Of a stretch of DNA of 64,000 nt, positions 42,818-52,223 are shown one piece after another. Within the stretch, counting starts at the first letter, position 1. Every line of letters starts with the position of its first letter. A program made the position numbers and the translations under genes. The stretch is from Corydoras sp. C115 (Eukaryota > Chordata > Actinopteri > Siluriformes > Callichthyidae): the NCBI GenBank assembly GCA_019802505.1, contig JAFMOC010000159.1, forward strand, positions 1-64,000, written 5' to 3'. The notes under the pieces were generated by a model. The model did not search any database and was not told the DNA's origin. It was given only the letters and a program-made list of their open reading frames with translations.

Positions 42818-43172
42818 CATTCATTCATTCATACATTATCTTCCGCTTCATCCTCTATTAAGGTTGGGGGGGGGGGGGGGGTTCCACCATGCCCATCCAG
42901 GGGAGAACATTTCAGGCGTTGGGCGGACACACCCAGGACAGGGTACCAATCTATCACTGGACACACAAACACATTCTATATTGTTGGGCAATTTGGAGAA
43001 TTTAATTGACCTTGATTCATCTTTTTGGACTGTAGGAGGAAACCGGAGAATCCTGAGGAAACCCACACAGACACGGGGAGAACATGGAAACTCCACCCAG
43101 AATGGGATTGCAACCTGAAACCCCATTGCTGAGAGATGAGATGTGCTTAACACTAAGCTACCGTGTTGCCCT
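42818..43172 (-). mobile_element. SINE, antisense, diverged
   Basis: G run at 42867-42880; box B complement damaged (GATTGCAACC); head ends CTACCGTGTTGCCC. Confidence 0.85.
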
Positions 43173-43186
43173 TAGGTTAATATATC

Positions 43187-43523
43187 AATCCATACATTAT
43201 CTTCTGCTTTATCCTCTACTAGGGTCGCGGGGGGGGTTCTCTATGGGAGAACGTTTCGGACGCTGGGCAGATACACCCAGGACAGGACGCCAATATATCA
43301 CTGGCCACACACTCACTCACACAGACACACTCTATATGGGGCAATTTGGAGAATTTAATTGACCTTGATCCATGTTTTTAGACTGTGGGAGGAAACCGCA
43401 GAACCCGGAGGAAACCCACAGAGACATGGGGAGAACATGAAAACTCCACCCAGATTGGGATTCAAACCTGACACCCCATTGCCGAGAACTGACATACTAA
43501 CCACTAAGCCACCGTGCCGCCCT
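43187..43523 (-). mobile_element. SINE, antisense, partner in an inverted duplication
   Basis: Shares private variants with 38750-39088. GGGCATGGGGAACC part shortened. Confidence 0.9.
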
Positions 43524-43638
43524 TCAGTTAATATACTGTGTTTTATTTCCATCTTAGTTTATGATATTGGTGTAAATAGACTTGGGTGTAAAGTTAGCTC
43601 TGAGGTTTCTTTATTGTTGTAACCTTGGGTTATTCCTG
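43524..43638 (-). repeat. Flank copy of an inverted duplication
   Basis: CAGTTAATATACTGTG through GTTGTAACCTTGGGTTATT is the reverse complement of about 38636-38749. Confidence 0.85.
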
Positions 43639-44075
43639 CAGACATGTCTTTTTTGTTTTGTTTTCGTATTTGTAAGTGTTTTTTTTTAAATCCTGCTTTC
43701 AGAGCTAATCATCGGTGACAGATCGTGAGCTGTATTAGTCTCGTCTCTTACACACTTTCTAACTCACCCTGTGACCTTCATCCCCTACACCTTAATGTAA
43801 TAATATCCAGGATACAGTGCTATCTCAACACAAAGAGCAAAAAGCATTGGTTTACAACAATCGGAAGTACAAGCAGCACTATAGTGAAAAAAATAAAAAG
43901 AACGTAGCGTAAAACTAACAACAGAAAGAGCCTCAAGCATCTGACATGCACAGCAAAATATTCAAAATGTAACCAATAACAACAAGGATTATTAAAACTG
44001 TTTACAGACTGAGTGAACACACATTTATACAATATAGATAGATAGATAATTTATATATATATATGTAGATATATA
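43639..44075. other. Noncoding stretch, nothing recognised
   Basis: T-rich at the left, then mixed; short GATA run at about 44036-44048. No exon recognised. Confidence 0.35.
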
Positions 44076-44421
44076 GGCGGCATGGTGGCTTAGTGTTTAG
44101 CATGTTCTCCTCTCAGCGCTAGGGATTCCCAGTTCGAATCCCCATCTGGGTGGAGTTTCCATGTTCTCCCCGTGTCTGCGTGGGTTTCCTTTGGGTTCTC
44201 CGGTTTCCTCCCACAGTCCAAAAACATGGAACAAGTCAATTGAGTTCTCCAAATTGGCCCATATAGAGTGTGTATGCGTAAGTCAGTGTGTGCCCAGCGA
44301 TAGATAGGCGTCCTGTCCTGGGTGTATCTGCCCAGCGCCCGAAACATTCTCCCTGGATGGGCATGGGGAACCCCCCCGCGACCCTAATAAAGGATAAAGC
44401 GGAAGATAATGAATGAATGAA

Positions 44422-44423
<2 letters not shown>
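44076..44423 (+). mobile_element. SINE, full length, in TA-rich DNA
   Basis: GGCGGCATGGTGG head, (GAAT)n tail running into TATA. One C lost from the CCCCTGGATGG motif. Confidence 0.9.
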
Positions 44424-44461
<38 letters not shown>

Positions 44462-44882
44462 ATAGATGAACAAATAAATATACAGACAGGCAGACAGATA
44501 GACAGATAGTTAAATAGATAAATAGGCAGACAAAAAAATATGTTGATTTATAGACAGACAGATATACAGACAGACAAACAGACAAACAAATGGATACACA
44601 TAAATAACACAAATGGATACACATAAATAGAAAGACAGACAGACAGACAGATATATAAATAGATAGACAGACAGGCATACAGACAGAGAGACTGACAGAC
44701 ATACAGACAGACAAGCAGACAAACATACATAAATACAGATAGATAAACAGACATACAAATAAATATAAAGACATACAGATAGACAGACAGATAGGCAAAT
44801 AACTAGATAGACAGACAGAAAGACATACAGATAGACAAACAAACCTACAGACAGACAAATAAATAGACAGATACACAGACAA
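44424..44882. repeat. (TA)n then GACA/GATA-rich array, left part
   Basis: TA units to 44458, then about 420 bases of interspersed GACA, GATA, CATA and AAAT tetramers. It resumes at 53907 beyond the nested transposons. Long minus-strand frames rich in Cys-Leu-Ser-Val are produced by the repeat. Confidence 0.92.
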
Positions 44883-44885
44883 TTA

Positions 44886-44977
44886 CAGTTTTTCTCAGTC
44901 GATTTGGTTCATTTTTAAAATCAGAATTTAAATTCTCAAAATTGTTCATTCAATCTCCACATCTCCTTGTCACTTGT
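44886..44977 (+). mobile_element. IS630/mariner-like element copy A, left end
   Basis: Begins CAGTTTTTCTCAGTCGATTT directly after TA (44884-44885), the same TIR as copy B at 52224. It is interrupted after CACTTGT by the LTR retrotransposon and resumes at 51911. Confidence 0.88.
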
Positions 44978-45105
44978 TGTGAGAAATCCTGTGTCTGCGT
45001 CTGTCTCTCCTGCACGCTCTGCCACTCGCTCCCTTAGCCCCGCCTTCTAGTTTCGCTTTCGCTCCGGCACCAGGTGAGGCTAATTTGTTTGATGGGTCGT
45101 TTCTC

Positions 45106-45114
45106 TTATTTAAG
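45106..45114 (+). promoter_or_regulatory. TATA-like box of the 5' LTR
   Basis: TTATTTAAG, about 32 bases upstream of the GCGAAGTATT word that matches the primer site, which is the spacing expected between a TATA box and an RNA start. The same motif is present in the 3' LTR at 50926-50934. Confidence 0.65.
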
Positions 45115-45138
45115 CTCTGTCTTCACACGGGACAAATC

Positions 45139-45148
45139 GCGAAGTATT
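45139..45148 (+). promoter_or_regulatory. Predicted RNA 5' end / self-primer
   Basis: GCGAAGTATT is the exact reverse complement of 46092-46101. In Tf1 the first 11 bases of the mRNA fold back onto the primer site and prime reverse transcription; the match here, together with the TATA spacing, predicts the RNA starts at or just before 45139. Confidence 0.65.
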
Positions 45149-45166
45149 GTCCCTGAGTTATCATAC

Positions 45167-45313
45167 ATGCCGAGCGATTTTTTGACTGCTATCCTGTCTA
45201 CTTTGTGTCTCGTGGTGCGTCTGGTCTCGGTGAGTGCGTGTCTGTTTATGTTAGCTGTTGTTAGCATCTGCGTTCTCACCTCCGTGTATAGATCAGTATT
45301 TGTCGTTGTATGA
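45167..45313 (+). CDS. Possible short upstream frame in the LTR
   Basis: The first ATG after the predicted RNA start opens a 48-codon hydrophobic frame (MPSDFLTAILSTLCLVV...) whose TGA overlaps the ATG at 45310 as ATGA. The same frame is kept in the 3' LTR. It may be a leader frame permitting reinitiation, or may be spliced out (donor-like GGTGAGT at 45229-45235). No known homologue. Confidence 0.3.
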   Translation: MPSDFLTAILSTLCLVVRLVSVSACLFMLAVVSICVLTSVYRSVFVVV

Positions 45314-46028
45314 GTGAACGTCTGTGTTTTTCTGTGATCGCTCCCGGTGGTTTGTCTAATCCTCTTTCTGTTTTCAGTGTTCATCCTGTCCTTAGTGTCC
45401 TGCGTCTCGGGAGCGATCTCTGTCCGTCCGCTCAGGTGGTTCGGCTTCGGCCGGGTGGGGCGGAGTTCGCGCTCGCCCTAGCCTGCTCCGCTGGCGCGCC
45501 ACCACCTGAGGGCGTCCGTGTTTCATTGTTCACTCAGCATACTAACGGTTCCCATCTTTTTACTAATACGCTCTGTTTTGGTGAACTAACGTTATTTCCT
45601 TCCCTGTGTACTAATACCTTGACTGTCCTCCCATCCCTCGTTTGTCTCAGTCTGGTTCCCAACCGTCAGTCGTCCCGTGTAGTTCACCATACCTCTTTGT
45701 GCACTTTCTACACTCTTTCTTCCTTCAGGTTTTCGTCTAACACTCTCTTTGACACGCCTGTTCTTTCTGTCATAGGTTTTGTTGTTTTGTCTATCCTAGA
45801 CACACTCACTAGTTCTTTCTACTTCTTCTCACGCATAGCCAGTGTAGGGTTCTCTTTCTACAGCGTAGTTTATTCTGTGTACTTTGTTTTGTTTCGTTAT
45901 TGGTTTGGCTCGGTGTTGTGCTCTGCCCAGTCCTCTGTCCAGGTTCCACACCCCGGCCTGGTTCCAGTTGGCAACACCTCCCTCGACCAACCCTCCTCCT
46001 GCACTACCCTACCTCTGCCTTGCATTTC

Positions 46029-46034
46029 AATAAA
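46029..46034 (+). terminator. AATAAA polyadenylation signal, 5' LTR
   Basis: AATAAA about 60 bases from the LTR end, followed by a GT-rich TGTTGTTCTG. The equivalent in the 3' LTR (51849-51854) would be the working signal for the genomic RNA. Confidence 0.65.
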
Positions 46035-46091
46035 TAACTGTTGTTCTGCATCCACGTCTCCAGAACTCTCCTTACAGACGATTTGTGACAG

Positions 46092-46101
46092 AATACTTCG
46101 C
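46092..46101 (+). other. Primer binding site (self-priming type)
   Basis: AATACTTCGC one base after the LTR. It does not begin TGG as tRNA-primed sites do, and it is complementary to 45139-45148 instead. Confidence 0.7.
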
Positions 46102-46107
46102 CTCACC

Positions 46108-47775
46108 ATGGAGACGGCGGAACAACTGCTTCAGCGGATCACGCAGCAAGTCCTGGACCAAGGACAGGTTCTACTGCTTTTGACACAGCAGGTGCTGGAA
46201 CTGTCCGCAGGAGCCGCCAAATCACCTGTCCCGCCACCAGGTGACACCGTGGGTAACCCCAGCAGCACCACACCTAACATGTCTCCTCAGGTCGCCCCGT
46301 CGTCCACAGGGGTCACCACGGGCGCTGCTGGGGCGTCCTTCCCCACGCCCGGAGATGGCATAACGCTCATCCCCATCCCGGAACCGCCATGCTATTCCGG
46401 GGACCCCGAATCCTGCGAGGAGTTCCTCCTGAAGTTCTCCCTCTTCCTCGCCAGCCGTCCACCCACCACGGACCGAAACGCCATCGCCCTGCTCATCTCC
46501 CGGCTCACCGGGCCGGCGTCCGCATGGTCTACGGCCATTTGGCGGAATAACGGGGCCGACGTCACGTCACTCACCGCCTTCCTTGAGGCTTTCCGGGCCA
46601 CCTTTAATCACCCTCGTCACGGTGCGGCGGCCGGAGATGAACTGCGACTGCTTCACCAGGGAAGAAGATCGGTTGCGGAGTATGCTCTGCACTTCCGCAC
46701 CTTGGCGGCCGCCAGCGGATGGAATGAGGTGCCGCTCATTTCCCAATTCAAAGCAGGGCTGTCTGTGTCTCTACAGAGGGAGTTGGTTTATCGTTCCCTC
46801 AACCTGAACTTATCTCAGGTCATCCAGTTGGCTATCCAACTAGATCAGCACACCGCCGTGTCCGCCCCTTTCCTGGGAGCGGACATCCCCCTTCCTGCTC
46901 CAGATCCTGAGCTTCCTGTACCCATGGAGTTGGCGCAGACCGAGGTACCGGAGAACAAGCGTCAGGAGCGGCTACGCCAGCACCCGTGTCCGAACGGTGG
47001 GGGAACGGGACATCGTGTGGCGAGATGCCCCAAGAAGGCACAGAAAACGGGGGACAAGCAGGCAGAGGTTGCAGGAGGAGTGAAGAGGACCGGGACACGA
47101 CCTCCGACGCCCAGCATCTGCAAGGTGAACCCGATTCAACCTGTTTATAAGGGCAAGTCTCGCATTCACACTCAGATATCTCACCTGTCGCGCATCTTTA
47201 CAGTGAGTGCCCTCATCGACTCGGGTTCAGAGGGGGACTTCATTGAGGAACGCCTGGTACGACGTCTCCAGGTCCCCTCCGTCCCTCTAGCAGCTCCCAT
47301 CAGGATCTCGGGAGTCAATGGAACCACGGTGGGAACCGTCACGCACAGAACCCCACCCATCGCACTGGGCGTCGGTGCTCTCCACAAGGAGAAGAGGTCA
47401 CTGTTCATCATACAGAAGCCACTGTCACCAGTCATCCTGGGTCAGCCATGGCTGCGGGACCACAACCCCAAGATCTCCTGGGAGCCGTTGGACATCCTGG
47501 CCTGGTCCCCACAGTGCGTCGAGCGATGTCTGGTCCCGGTGGGACGGAGGCTGCACGTGGCGGTCACAGACCAACCTCCCTACAGCCTCCCTGAGAACGT
47601 CCCGGAGGAGTACCGAGACCTGGCGGAGATCTTCAGCAAGGGGCTTGCATGTCGTCTTCCACCTCACCGAGAGTACGACTGCGGTATTGAACTCCTGCCG
47701 GACGCCAAAGTTCCCCGTTCCACGCCGTATCCTCTATCGGCTTCTTTTTTGTCCCCAAGAAGGACTGCTCCCTAA
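46108..47775 (+). CDS. gag-pol: Gag-protease and start of Pol, truncated polyprotein
   Basis: Start chosen at ATG 46108 (CTCACCATGG, good Kozak context), 18 bases after the LTR, although the frame is open from 45310. Predicted 555 residues. Residues 1-35 are helical and Gln/Leu-rich (METAEQLLQRITQQ); about 90-250 resemble the sushi-type capsid region (PEPPCYSGDP, LISRLTGPASAW); a CCHC zinc knuckle sits at about 294, but its second Cys is Gly (CPNGGGTGHRVARC), which should prevent zinc binding; the aspartic protease DSG is at 371-373 (ALIDSGSEGDF). From about 515 RLPPHREYDCGIELL begins the RT linker. The frame then leaves pol because an internal segment of RT is missing, and stops at 47775. 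Gag forms the particle, protease matures it. Confidence 0.88.
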   Translation: METAEQLLQRITQQVLDQGQVLLLLTQQVLELSAGAAKSPVPPPGDTVGNPSSTTPNMSPQVAPSSTGVTTGAAGASFPTPGDGITLIPIPEPPCYSGDPESCEEFLLKFSLFLASRPPTTDRNAIALLISRLTGPASAWSTAIWRNNGADVTSLTAFLEAFRATFNHPRHGAAAGDELRLLHQGRRSVAEYALHFRTLAAASGWNEVPLISQFKAGLSVSLQRELVYRSLNLNLSQVIQLAIQLDQHTAVSAPFLGADIPLPAPDPELPVPMELAQTEVPENKRQERLRQHPCPNGGGTGHRVARCPKKAQKTGDKQAEVAGGVKRTGTRPPTPSICKVNPIQPVYKGKSRIHTQISHLSRIFTVSALIDSGSEGDFIEERLVRRLQVPSVPLAAPIRISGVNGTTVGTVTHRTPPIALGVGALHKEKRSLFIIQKPLSPVILGQPWLRDHNPKISWEPLDILAWSPQCVERCLVPVGRRLHVAVTDQPPYSLPENVPEEYRDLAEIFSKGLACRLPPHREYDCGIELLPDAKVPRSTPYPLSASFLSPRRTAP

Positions 47776-48386
47776 GGCCATGCATCGATTACCGAGAACT
47801 CAACCAGGTTTCCAAACGCTACACATACCCTATTCCTCTCGTCCCCTCGGCGCTGGAACAGCTACGCGCCGCCAAGTTGTACACCAAACTCGACTTACGT
47901 AATGCCTACAACCTGGTCCGGATCAAGGAGGGGGATGAGTGGAAGACGGCGTTTAGCACCACTTCCGGCCATTACGAGTACCTGGTGATGCCGTTCGGAC
48001 TGACCAACGCGCCAGCTGTGTTCCAGTGTCTGGTCAATGATGTCCTACGGGAGTTCTTGGGGAGATGCGCCATCGTCTACTTGGACGACATACTGATTTA
48101 CTCACCAGACTCCGCCAGTCATGTCCACAACACCAGAGAGGTCCTGAGCAAGCTACTGGAGCATGGACTGTTCGTCAAAGCGGAGAAATGTGAGTTTAAC
48201 AAACGGGAGATCGCATTCTTGGGGTATATCATTAACGAGCAAGGAATCCAGATGGATCCGGTGAAGGTACAAGCGGTCCTGGACTGGAGAACACCCCAGT
48301 CTGTAAAAGAGCTTCAGAGCTTCCTGGGGTTCGCAACTTCTTTCGCCGATTCATCCGGTCCTTTAGCCAGATCGCTCTCCCACTGA
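47739..48386 (+). pseudogene. Reverse transcriptase core of Pol, frameshifted
   Basis: Begins GFFFVPKKDCSLRPCIDYRE in a different frame from gag. Includes LDLRNAYNLVRI (first catalytic Asp), MPFGLTNAPAVFQ and the YLDD box at 48078-48089. Compared with the family, roughly 30 residues between the linker and GFFF are absent. The frame is lost at about 48332, where the A run in GTTCGCAACTTC appears one base short, and reads to a stop at 48386. Confidence 0.9.
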
Positions 48387-49073
48387 CGCAATTACTCAGG
48401 GGTAAACCGAGGAGACTCTCCTGGTCGGACAGAGCTCAGCAGGCCTTCGAGAGGCTGAAAAAGGCGTTCACCACGGCTCCGGTGCTCGTTCACCCTGACC
48501 CAAATTCACCTTTCGTGGTGGAAGTGGACGCATCCTCCCTCGGGGTCGGAGGCGTGCTATCGCAACGGCAAGGTACGCCCCCCAGGCTGCACCCCGTAGC
48601 CTATTTCTCAAGGAAAACTCTCCCCCGCGGAACAAAACTATCACGTGGGGGACAGAGAACTGCTGGCCATCAAACTGGCGTTTGAGGAGTGGAGACACTG
48701 GCTCATGGGCGCCAAGTTCCCGGTCCAGGTGATCACAGACCATCGGAACCTCGAGTACCTTAAGTGTGCCCGGAGACTCAATGCTCGACAGGCCCGGTGG
48801 TCACTCTTCTTTAACCGGTTCGATTTTGCGGTGACGTATCGACCGGGTAAAGACAATGCCAAGGCGGATATATTGTCTAGAAGGTACGAAGACCAGGAGA
48901 AGGCAATGTCACCAGTGAAGACCATACTGCCTACTCGAGTATTTGTCCGAACCATCTCCTGGCAACTGGACGAACAAATCCGGGTCGCTAACCGAGAGAA
49001 CCCGGAGGCCCGCCTGAGAGAGACACCTCCAGACAAAATGTTCGTGCCCAACCAGTTTTTCGCCAAGAACTAA
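48332..49073 (+). pseudogene. RT thumb and RNase H of Pol, frameshifted
   Basis: Continues as FRRFIRSFSQIALPLTQLL in a third frame, then RNase H motifs VVEVDASSLGVGGVLSQ and, after one extra A at about 48615, GDRELLAIKLAFEEW, ITDHRNLEYLK and TYRPGKDNAKADILSRR. Ends NQFFAKN at 49073 because of a further single-base loss at about 49066. Confidence 0.9.
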
Positions 49074-49680
49074 TCGCCTGGGCACACACGAACCTCAGCT
49101 CTGGACATCCAGGCGGCAACCGCACCTTTGAGAGACTCCGGAGAGAAATACTGGTGGCCGACCCATGAGGACCGATGTAGCTCGAGATGTCTCGTCATGC
49201 GCCACCTGCGCCGCCACCAAAACCCCACGCCAGCTTCCAGCAGGGAAACTGAACCCGCTCCCTGTTCCCCAACGCCCTTGGAGCCACATCGCGCTCGACT
49301 TTGTCACGGACCTCCCAGTGTCGGAAGGAAACAACACCACCATCCTTACTGTCGTCGACCGCTTCTCCAAGGGGGGTGAAGTTCATCGCCTTACCCGCAC
49401 TGCCTTCGGCCTTCCAGACGGCTGAGGCTCTGTTCGCAGAGGTGTTTCGTCACTTCGGCCTCCCGGAGGATATCGTGTCGGACCGAGGTCCCCAGTTCAC
49501 CTCTGCCGTCTGGGAGGCCTTCATCAAGAAGCTGGGCGCATCCATAAGCCTCACATCGGGCTACCACCCAGAAAGCAACGGGCAGTGCGAGCGGGCGAAC
49601 CAGGAGTTGGCAAAATTCCTCAGAACTTACTGTCAGAGCCAACAAAACGACTGGGCGACGTTTCCTCCCATGGGCTGAGA
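49074..49680 (+). pseudogene. Integrase of Pol, frameshifted
   Basis: Zinc-binding HHCC part: LIAWAHTNLSSGHPG, then CATCAATK (about 49196). Catalytic core: ALDFVTDLP (first Asp, about 49298), SDRGPQFTS (second Asp, about 49479) and NGQCERANQEL (Glu, about 49589). Frame changes fall at about 49140-49165, at the G run near 49371 and at about 49665. Would insert the cDNA; inactive as read. Confidence 0.9.
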
Positions 49681-50345
49681 TAGCCCAGCCCAGAACTCCC
49701 TCACGAGCTCTAGCACGGAATCACCCCGTTTCAGTGCGTTCTGGGGTTTCAGCCGCCGTTCGCACCCTGGACCCCACTCCGTCAAACGCACCGGCAGTTG
49801 ACGAATGGTTCCGGAAGAGCGAGGAGGTCTGGGAGACGGTTCATCAAAGAATCGAAGAAAGCAACGCCCGCACGAAACGCTTTGGTGCAGACCGCAGAAG
49901 AAGCGAAGGCCCCACACTACCAAGTCGGAGACCAAGTGTGGCTGTCTACCAAAGACCTTCGGGTGCCGGCAGCAGTGGTGAAGCTGGGCGCCAGGTACAT
50001 TGTTCGGACCGTACCCCCATCATTAAAGAGAGTTTAATGACGTTGACTGTGACGCTCCGATTGCCCCCCCCAGACTGAGAATCTCGCCTTCGTTCCACAT
50101 TTCACTACTCAAGCCATTCAATCCAGGCCCCCTTGACGATGAACCACATCAACGGATAGCTCAGGAACTTCCTCACGACCGCCCGACTTACACTATCAGG
50201 GAGATCCTTGACTCCCCCGCAGGACTGACTCAGGACTGGAGAACTTGGTTGACTGGGAGGGGTACGGTCCCGAGGAACGTTCATGGACCAAACGGACTGA
50301 CATTCTGGACAAGACGGTGATCGAACCAGTACCACCTGACACACC
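49681..50345 (+). pseudogene. Integrase C-terminus and chromodomain-like end
   Basis: Pieces in several frames: NAPAVDEWFRKSEEVWE (about 49786-49836), VGDQVWLSTKDLRVPA (about 49924-49971, the GPY/F-side region), FNPGPLDDEPHQRIAQEL and VDWEGYGPEERSWTK (about 50248-50292), the latter matching the W-x-GY-x-x-E-x-x-W core of chromodomains. In chromoviruses this end directs integration to particular chromatin. The stop of the original protein cannot be placed with confidence. Confidence 0.8.
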
Positions 50346-50797
50346 CTGACCGTCCTGCTCCTCGTCCCAGAGGGAGACCCCCTCGCACACCGGCTCGCAG
50401 AGGCAGGCTCCCGGGCTCCTACCCAGCAGACCTAGGGGTCGCTAGCCTCGCCTTAATCCCCTACCTGCCTCTGCTTCCCCTAGTGCCAGCCAACCTCTCT
50501 CGACTGGCAATCAAGACACGGGGGGGGTCTCCCGATCCCTCAGCCCGTAGGCCCAGGGGGTCGTCCCGTTTCCAGACACGTCCTGATCCCGACCCGTTTC
50601 ATCTGGTCCCCTTTCTGTCCCGGGACACCGCGCATCATCTTGTCTTCCCCTTTCTGTCCCGGGCAGTGAGCCACGCCCGCAGCACTTGTTACCTCCAAGT
50701 TCCCCTCTTTCGGGGGGGGCTATGTGCAGAAACAATTGTTTGCCTGTTGTTGCGTCTGTTGCCCCCCCCCCCTGACGACCTCTTCGGGGGGGGGCTA
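50346..50797 (+). other. Retrotransposon 3' noncoding region with two PPT-like tracts
   Basis: C- and G-rich. The polypurine tract G9 at 50786-50794 is followed by CTA and then the LTR. An earlier near copy, CTCTTTCGGGGGGGGCTATG (about 50704-50723), is followed by TGCAGAAACAATTG, which resembles the LTR start. CCCCTTTCTGTCCCGGG is also repeated (about 50609 and 50648). Confidence 0.7.
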
Positions 50798-51910
50798 TGT
50801 GAGAAATCCTGTGTCTGCGTCTGTCTCTCCTGCACGCTCTGCCACTCGCTCCCTTAGCCCCGCCTTCTAGTTTCGCTTTCGCTCCGGCACCAGGTGAGGC
50901 TAATTTGTTTGATGGGTCGTTTCTCTTATTTAAGCTCTGTCTTCACACGGGACAAATCGCGAAGTATTGTCCCTGAGTTATCATACATGCCGAGCGATTT
51001 TTTGACTGCTATCCTGTCTACTTTGTGTCTCGTGGTGCGTCTGGTCTCGGTGAGTGCGTGTCTGTTTATGTTAGCTGTTGTTAGCATCTGCGTTCTCACC
51101 TCCGTGTATAGATCAGTATTTGTCGTTGTATGAGTGAACGTCTTTGTTTTTCTGTGATCGCTCCCTGGTGTCTGTCTGAATCTCTTTCTGTTTTCAGTGT
51201 TCATCCTGTCCTTAGTGTCCTGCGTCTCGGGAGCGATCTCTGTCCGTCCGCTCAGGTGGTTCGGCTTCGGCCGGGTGGGGCGGAGTTCGCGCTCGCCCTA
51301 GCCTGCTCCGCTGGCGCGCCACCACCTGAGGGCGTCCGTGTCTCATTGTTCACTCAGCATACTAACGGTTCCCATCTTTTTACTAATACGCTCTGTTTTG
51401 GTGAACTAACGTTATTTCCTTCCCTGTGTACTAATACCTTGACTGTCCTCCCATCCCTCGTTTGTCTCAGTCTGGTTCCCAACCGTCAGTCGTCCCGTGT
51501 AGTTCACCATACCTCTTTGTGCACTTTCTACACTCTTTCTTCCTTCAGGTTTTCGTCTAACACTCTCTTTGACACGCCTGTTCTTTCTGTCATAGGTTTT
51601 GTTGTTTTGTCTATCCTAGACACACTCACTAGTTCTTTCTACTTCTTCTCACGCATAGCCAGTGTAGGGTTCTCTTTCTACAGCGTAGTTTATTCTGTGT
51701 ACTTTGTTTTGTTTCGTTATTGGTTTGGCTCGGTGTTGTGCTCTGCCCAGTCCTCTGTCCAGGTTCCACACCCCGGCCTGGTTCCAGTTGGCAACACCTC
51801 CCTCGACCAACCCTCCTCCTGCACTACCCTACCTCTGCCTTGCATTTCAATAAATAACTGTTGTTCTGCATCCACGTCTCCAGAACTCTCCTTACAGACG
51901 ATTTGTGACA
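50798..51910 (+). repeat. 3' LTR
   Basis: 1,113 bp, equal in length to the 5' LTR (offset 5,820). The 308-codon frame at 51130-52056 is LTR plus flank and should not be read as a gene. Confidence 0.96.
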
Positions 51911-52221
51911 CTTGTGCACATCATAATTGTATTTCTCATTGTGTTTCACATTTTGCAAATGCTTTTGTACATTTTGCAAATGGTCATAGACAATTGTCTG
52001 TTGTTTTTTACATTATCTCTTGCTTATGTCATGTTTATCAAAATGTGTTGTACTGATTGTCTGTTGAATTGTCTTACGCTCCTGTCTTATGTCATCGCCT
52101 AGGTCATTATATGCAAAAGTGCTGAACATGTTATCATGATCTCTCAGTCATAATTTTTACATTTATTTTACACTTTTTTTAAACTTTTATGTTAAATTTT
52201 GGTGATTTGTCCTAAATTGAT
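51911..52221 (+). mobile_element. IS630/mariner-like element copy A, middle part
   Basis: Continues copy A after the LTR element: CTTGTGCACATCATAATTG to GTCCTAAATTGAT, parallel to 52306-52620 in copy B. At TA 52222-52223 copy B is inserted. Confidence 0.85.
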
Positions 52222-52223
52222 TA

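Larger units (their letters stand above)
44978..46090 (+). repeat. 5' LTR
   Basis: 1,113 bp, TGTGAGAAATCC to GATTTGTGACA. Differs from the 3' LTR at about nine ungapped positions, nearly all between 45324 and 45362, plus one at 45522. Contains TATA-like box, predicted RNA start, splice-like signals and AATAAA. An open frame from 45310 runs through the LTR into gag without a stop. Confidence 0.96.
44978..51910 (+). mobile_element. Ty3/Gypsy LTR retrotransposon, chromovirus (Tf1/sushi type)
   Basis: 6,933 bp, bounded by TGTGAG...GTGACA with TSD CTTGT at 44973-44977 and 51911-51915. The two 1,113-bp LTRs are nearly identical, so insertion is recent. Between them lie a self-complementary primer site, gag-protease in one open frame, a frameshifted pol in the order RT, RNase H, integrase, and a chromodomain-like end, then a G-rich polypurine tract. 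The protein order and the chromodomain place it in the chromovirus branch; the resemblance to fish sushi-type proteins is from memory. Copy B of the host transposon shows the unoccupied target. Confidence 0.95.

Noticed and set aside
44283..44882. A 199-codon minus-strand open frame
   Set aside because: The left part of the same tetramer array continuing into an antisense SINE reading; no start context or domain.
51130..52056. A 308-codon open frame after the retrotransposon
   Set aside because: It lies in the 3' LTR and runs into copy A of the flanking transposon. The same frame in the 5' LTR leads into gag, so this is not a separate gene.
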